Shown in pieces: positions 63,025-64,000 of a stretch of DNA of 64,000 nt. Within the stretch, counting starts at the first letter, position 1. Each line of letters opens with the position of its first letter. The stretch is from Microbacterium sufflavum (lineage in GTDB: Bacteria > Actinomycetota > Actinomycetes > Actinomycetales > Microbacteriaceae). The notes beneath the pieces were generated by a model. The model ran no database searches. It was not told the DNA's origin and was given only the letters and a program-made list of their open reading frames with translations. Both the position numbers and the translations under genes were made by a program. The DNA lies in contig NZ_CP078076.1 in the NCBI RefSeq assembly GCF_023101165.1, positions 1,426,001-1,490,000 of the forward strand. The letters run 5' to 3'.

Positions 63025-64000
63025 TTACTCGCGGACGGGTGCGGGGTGGCGGCGGATGGTCGCGCTGACCAGTGCCGCGACAGCGCAGAGGCCGGCGGCG
63101 GCGAACCACGCGACCGTGTACTGGCCGGTGTGGTCGCGCACGAGCCCGGCGAGGATCGAGGCGATGCCCGCACCGATCTGGTGAGCCGCGAACACCCAGC
63201 CGAACACCAGCGGGCCGCGGTCGCCGAACACCTCGCGGCACAGCGCGATCGTCGGCGGCACCGTGGCGACCCAGTCGAGGCCGTAGATCACGATGAACAC
63301 GATGATGCTGGGCTGCACCTCGGCCGACAGCAGGCTGGGCAGGAACAGCAGGCTCACCCCGCGCAGGGCGTAGTACGCGGCGAGCAGGATGCGCGGGTTG
63401 ACGCGGTCGGTCAGCCAGCCGGAGAACACGGTGCCCGCGATGTCGAAGATCCCGACCACGGCCAGGAGTCCGGCGGCTGTCGTGGTCGGCATGCCGTGGT
63501 CGTGTGCGCTGGGGATGAAGTGCGTGCCGATCAGGCCGTTCGTGGTCGCGCCGCAGATCGCGAAGCCGATCGCGAGTGCCCAGAACGTCTTGGTGCGGGC
63601 GGCCTCGCGGAGCGTGCGGATGGCGAGGGCAGCGGCACCCCAGGCGTTGCCGCGGGGCAGGGGTGCCGGTGGGGAGGCGGGCGCGGGCTCGCCGTAGCGT
63701 CCGACGCCGAGGTCGCTCGGGCGGTTGCGCACGAAGATCCACACCAGGGGTGCGACCGCGAGCGCGCCGCCCGCGATGATGAACGACGCCCCGCGCCAGC
63801 CGATGTCCTCCGCCGCGGCCGCGATGACCGGCAGGAAGATCAGCTGCCCGGTGGCGCTGCCCGCGGTGAGCACGCCGGACACGAGACCGCGGCGCGTCGC
63901 GAACCAGGTGTCGGTGATGGTCGCGGCGAACACGAGCGCCATCGATCCGGTGCCGAGTCCGATCAGCACGCCCCACGTGAGGATGAGCTGGGCGGGGGTG
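63025..64000 (-). CDS. MFS transporter (oxalate/formate or monocarboxylate-like), N-terminus beyond the window
   Basis: At least 325 residues of an MFS protein whose start lies past the right edge. The visible part begins with TPAQLILTWGVLIGLGTGSM in frame. FATRRGLVSGVLTAGSATGQ is a loop motif of the oxalate/formate antiporter and monocarboxylate branch. About ten helices remain, with a central loop at PASPPAPLPRGN. Substrate unknown. It converges on glnQ. Confidence 0.88.
   Translation of the reverse strand, partial: TPAQLILTWGVLIGLGTGSMALVFAATITDTWFATRRGLVSGVLTAGSATGQLIFLPVIAAAAEDIGWRGASFIIAGGALAVAPLVWIFVRNRPSDLGVGRYGEPAPASPPAPLPRGNAWGAAALAIRTLREAARTKTFWALAIGFAICGATTNGLIGTHFIPSAHDHGMPTTTAAGLLAVVGIFDIAGTVFSGWLTDRVNPRILLAAYYALRGVSLLFLPSLLSAEVQPSIIVFIVIYGLDWVATVPPTIALCREVFGDRGPLVFGWVFAAHQIGAGIASILAGLVRDHTGQYTVAWFAAAGLCAVAALVSATIRRHPAPVRE

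Overview
The window reads as chromosomal DNA of a high-GC actinobacterium. Most third codon positions are G or C, GTG starts are common, and several genes seem to be leaderless, with a TANNNT -10 hexamer about 6 to 8 bases before the start codon. The CebR-type cellobiose cluster with its TGGGAGCGCTCCCA boxes is an actinobacterial hallmark. Overall gene content would fit Microbacteriaceae (for example Microbacterium), but that rank is an inference. I see no rRNA, tRNA, CRISPR array, insertion sequence or prophage. Coding density is very high and only one gap exceeds 300 bases (10559-10976).

Layout. 1-2324: an EamA transporter (cut by the left edge) and a MocR regulator whose start codons overlap head to head, then a small membrane protein. 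2447-6596: a KimA-like APC permease divergent from a VanZ-RDD protein, with phased 11-bp repeats between them, then an unknown membrane protein. 6606-11675: a sensor kinase co-transcribed with a paralogous pseudokinase, divergent from a NarL-type response regulator. 11726-12797: a small alarmone synthetase and a Cys-rich small protein. 12898-22719: TetR plus M20 peptidase genes, divergent from a five-gene Dpp-type ABC transporter and a GH3 beta-glucosidase. 22816-25527: a flavin reductase, then a CstR-like persulfide-sensor module with two operators, a 54-residue Cys-rich protein and a CoA-disulfide reductase-rhodanese fusion. 25548-30771: GH13 alpha-glucosidase, LacI and a type I arylsulfatase. 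30891-34934: an SDR, a secreted protein, purQ, purS and apt. 34973-40998: the complete cellobiose cluster cebEFG-bglC-cebR. 41087-48812: a TetR regulator, then a FadR-type regulator divergent from a 5-oxoproline utilisation operon (Nramp-like permease, pxpA, YcsI-like lyase, PxpB-PxpC fusion, biotin carboxylase-BCCP fusion). 48898-53957: a convergent terminator, uracil permease, purC, a DUF2945 protein and PadR plus a DHA2 efflux pump. 53977-60675: a ROK regulator divergent from an oxidoreductase and a complete sugar ABC transporter. 60796-62999: a glutamine-type ABC importer made of an SBP-permease fusion and an ATPase. 63025-64000: an MFS transporter cut by the right edge.

The dominant theme is regulated uptake and cytoplasmic breakdown of plant-derived oligosaccharides. 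Three separate ABC importers sit beside GH3, GH1 and oxidoreductase genes, and an alpha-glucosidase cluster lies between them. Each has its own local regulator (TetR, LacI/CebR, ROK, LacI). cebEFG has no ATPase of its own and may borrow the MsmK/UgpC-type ATPase at 59590. The two most unusual items are the kinase/pseudokinase pair, in which both the phospho-acceptor His and the ATP-binding residues are missing from one partner, and a hairpin repeat family placed between the binding-protein gene and the next transporter gene in two different ABC operons.
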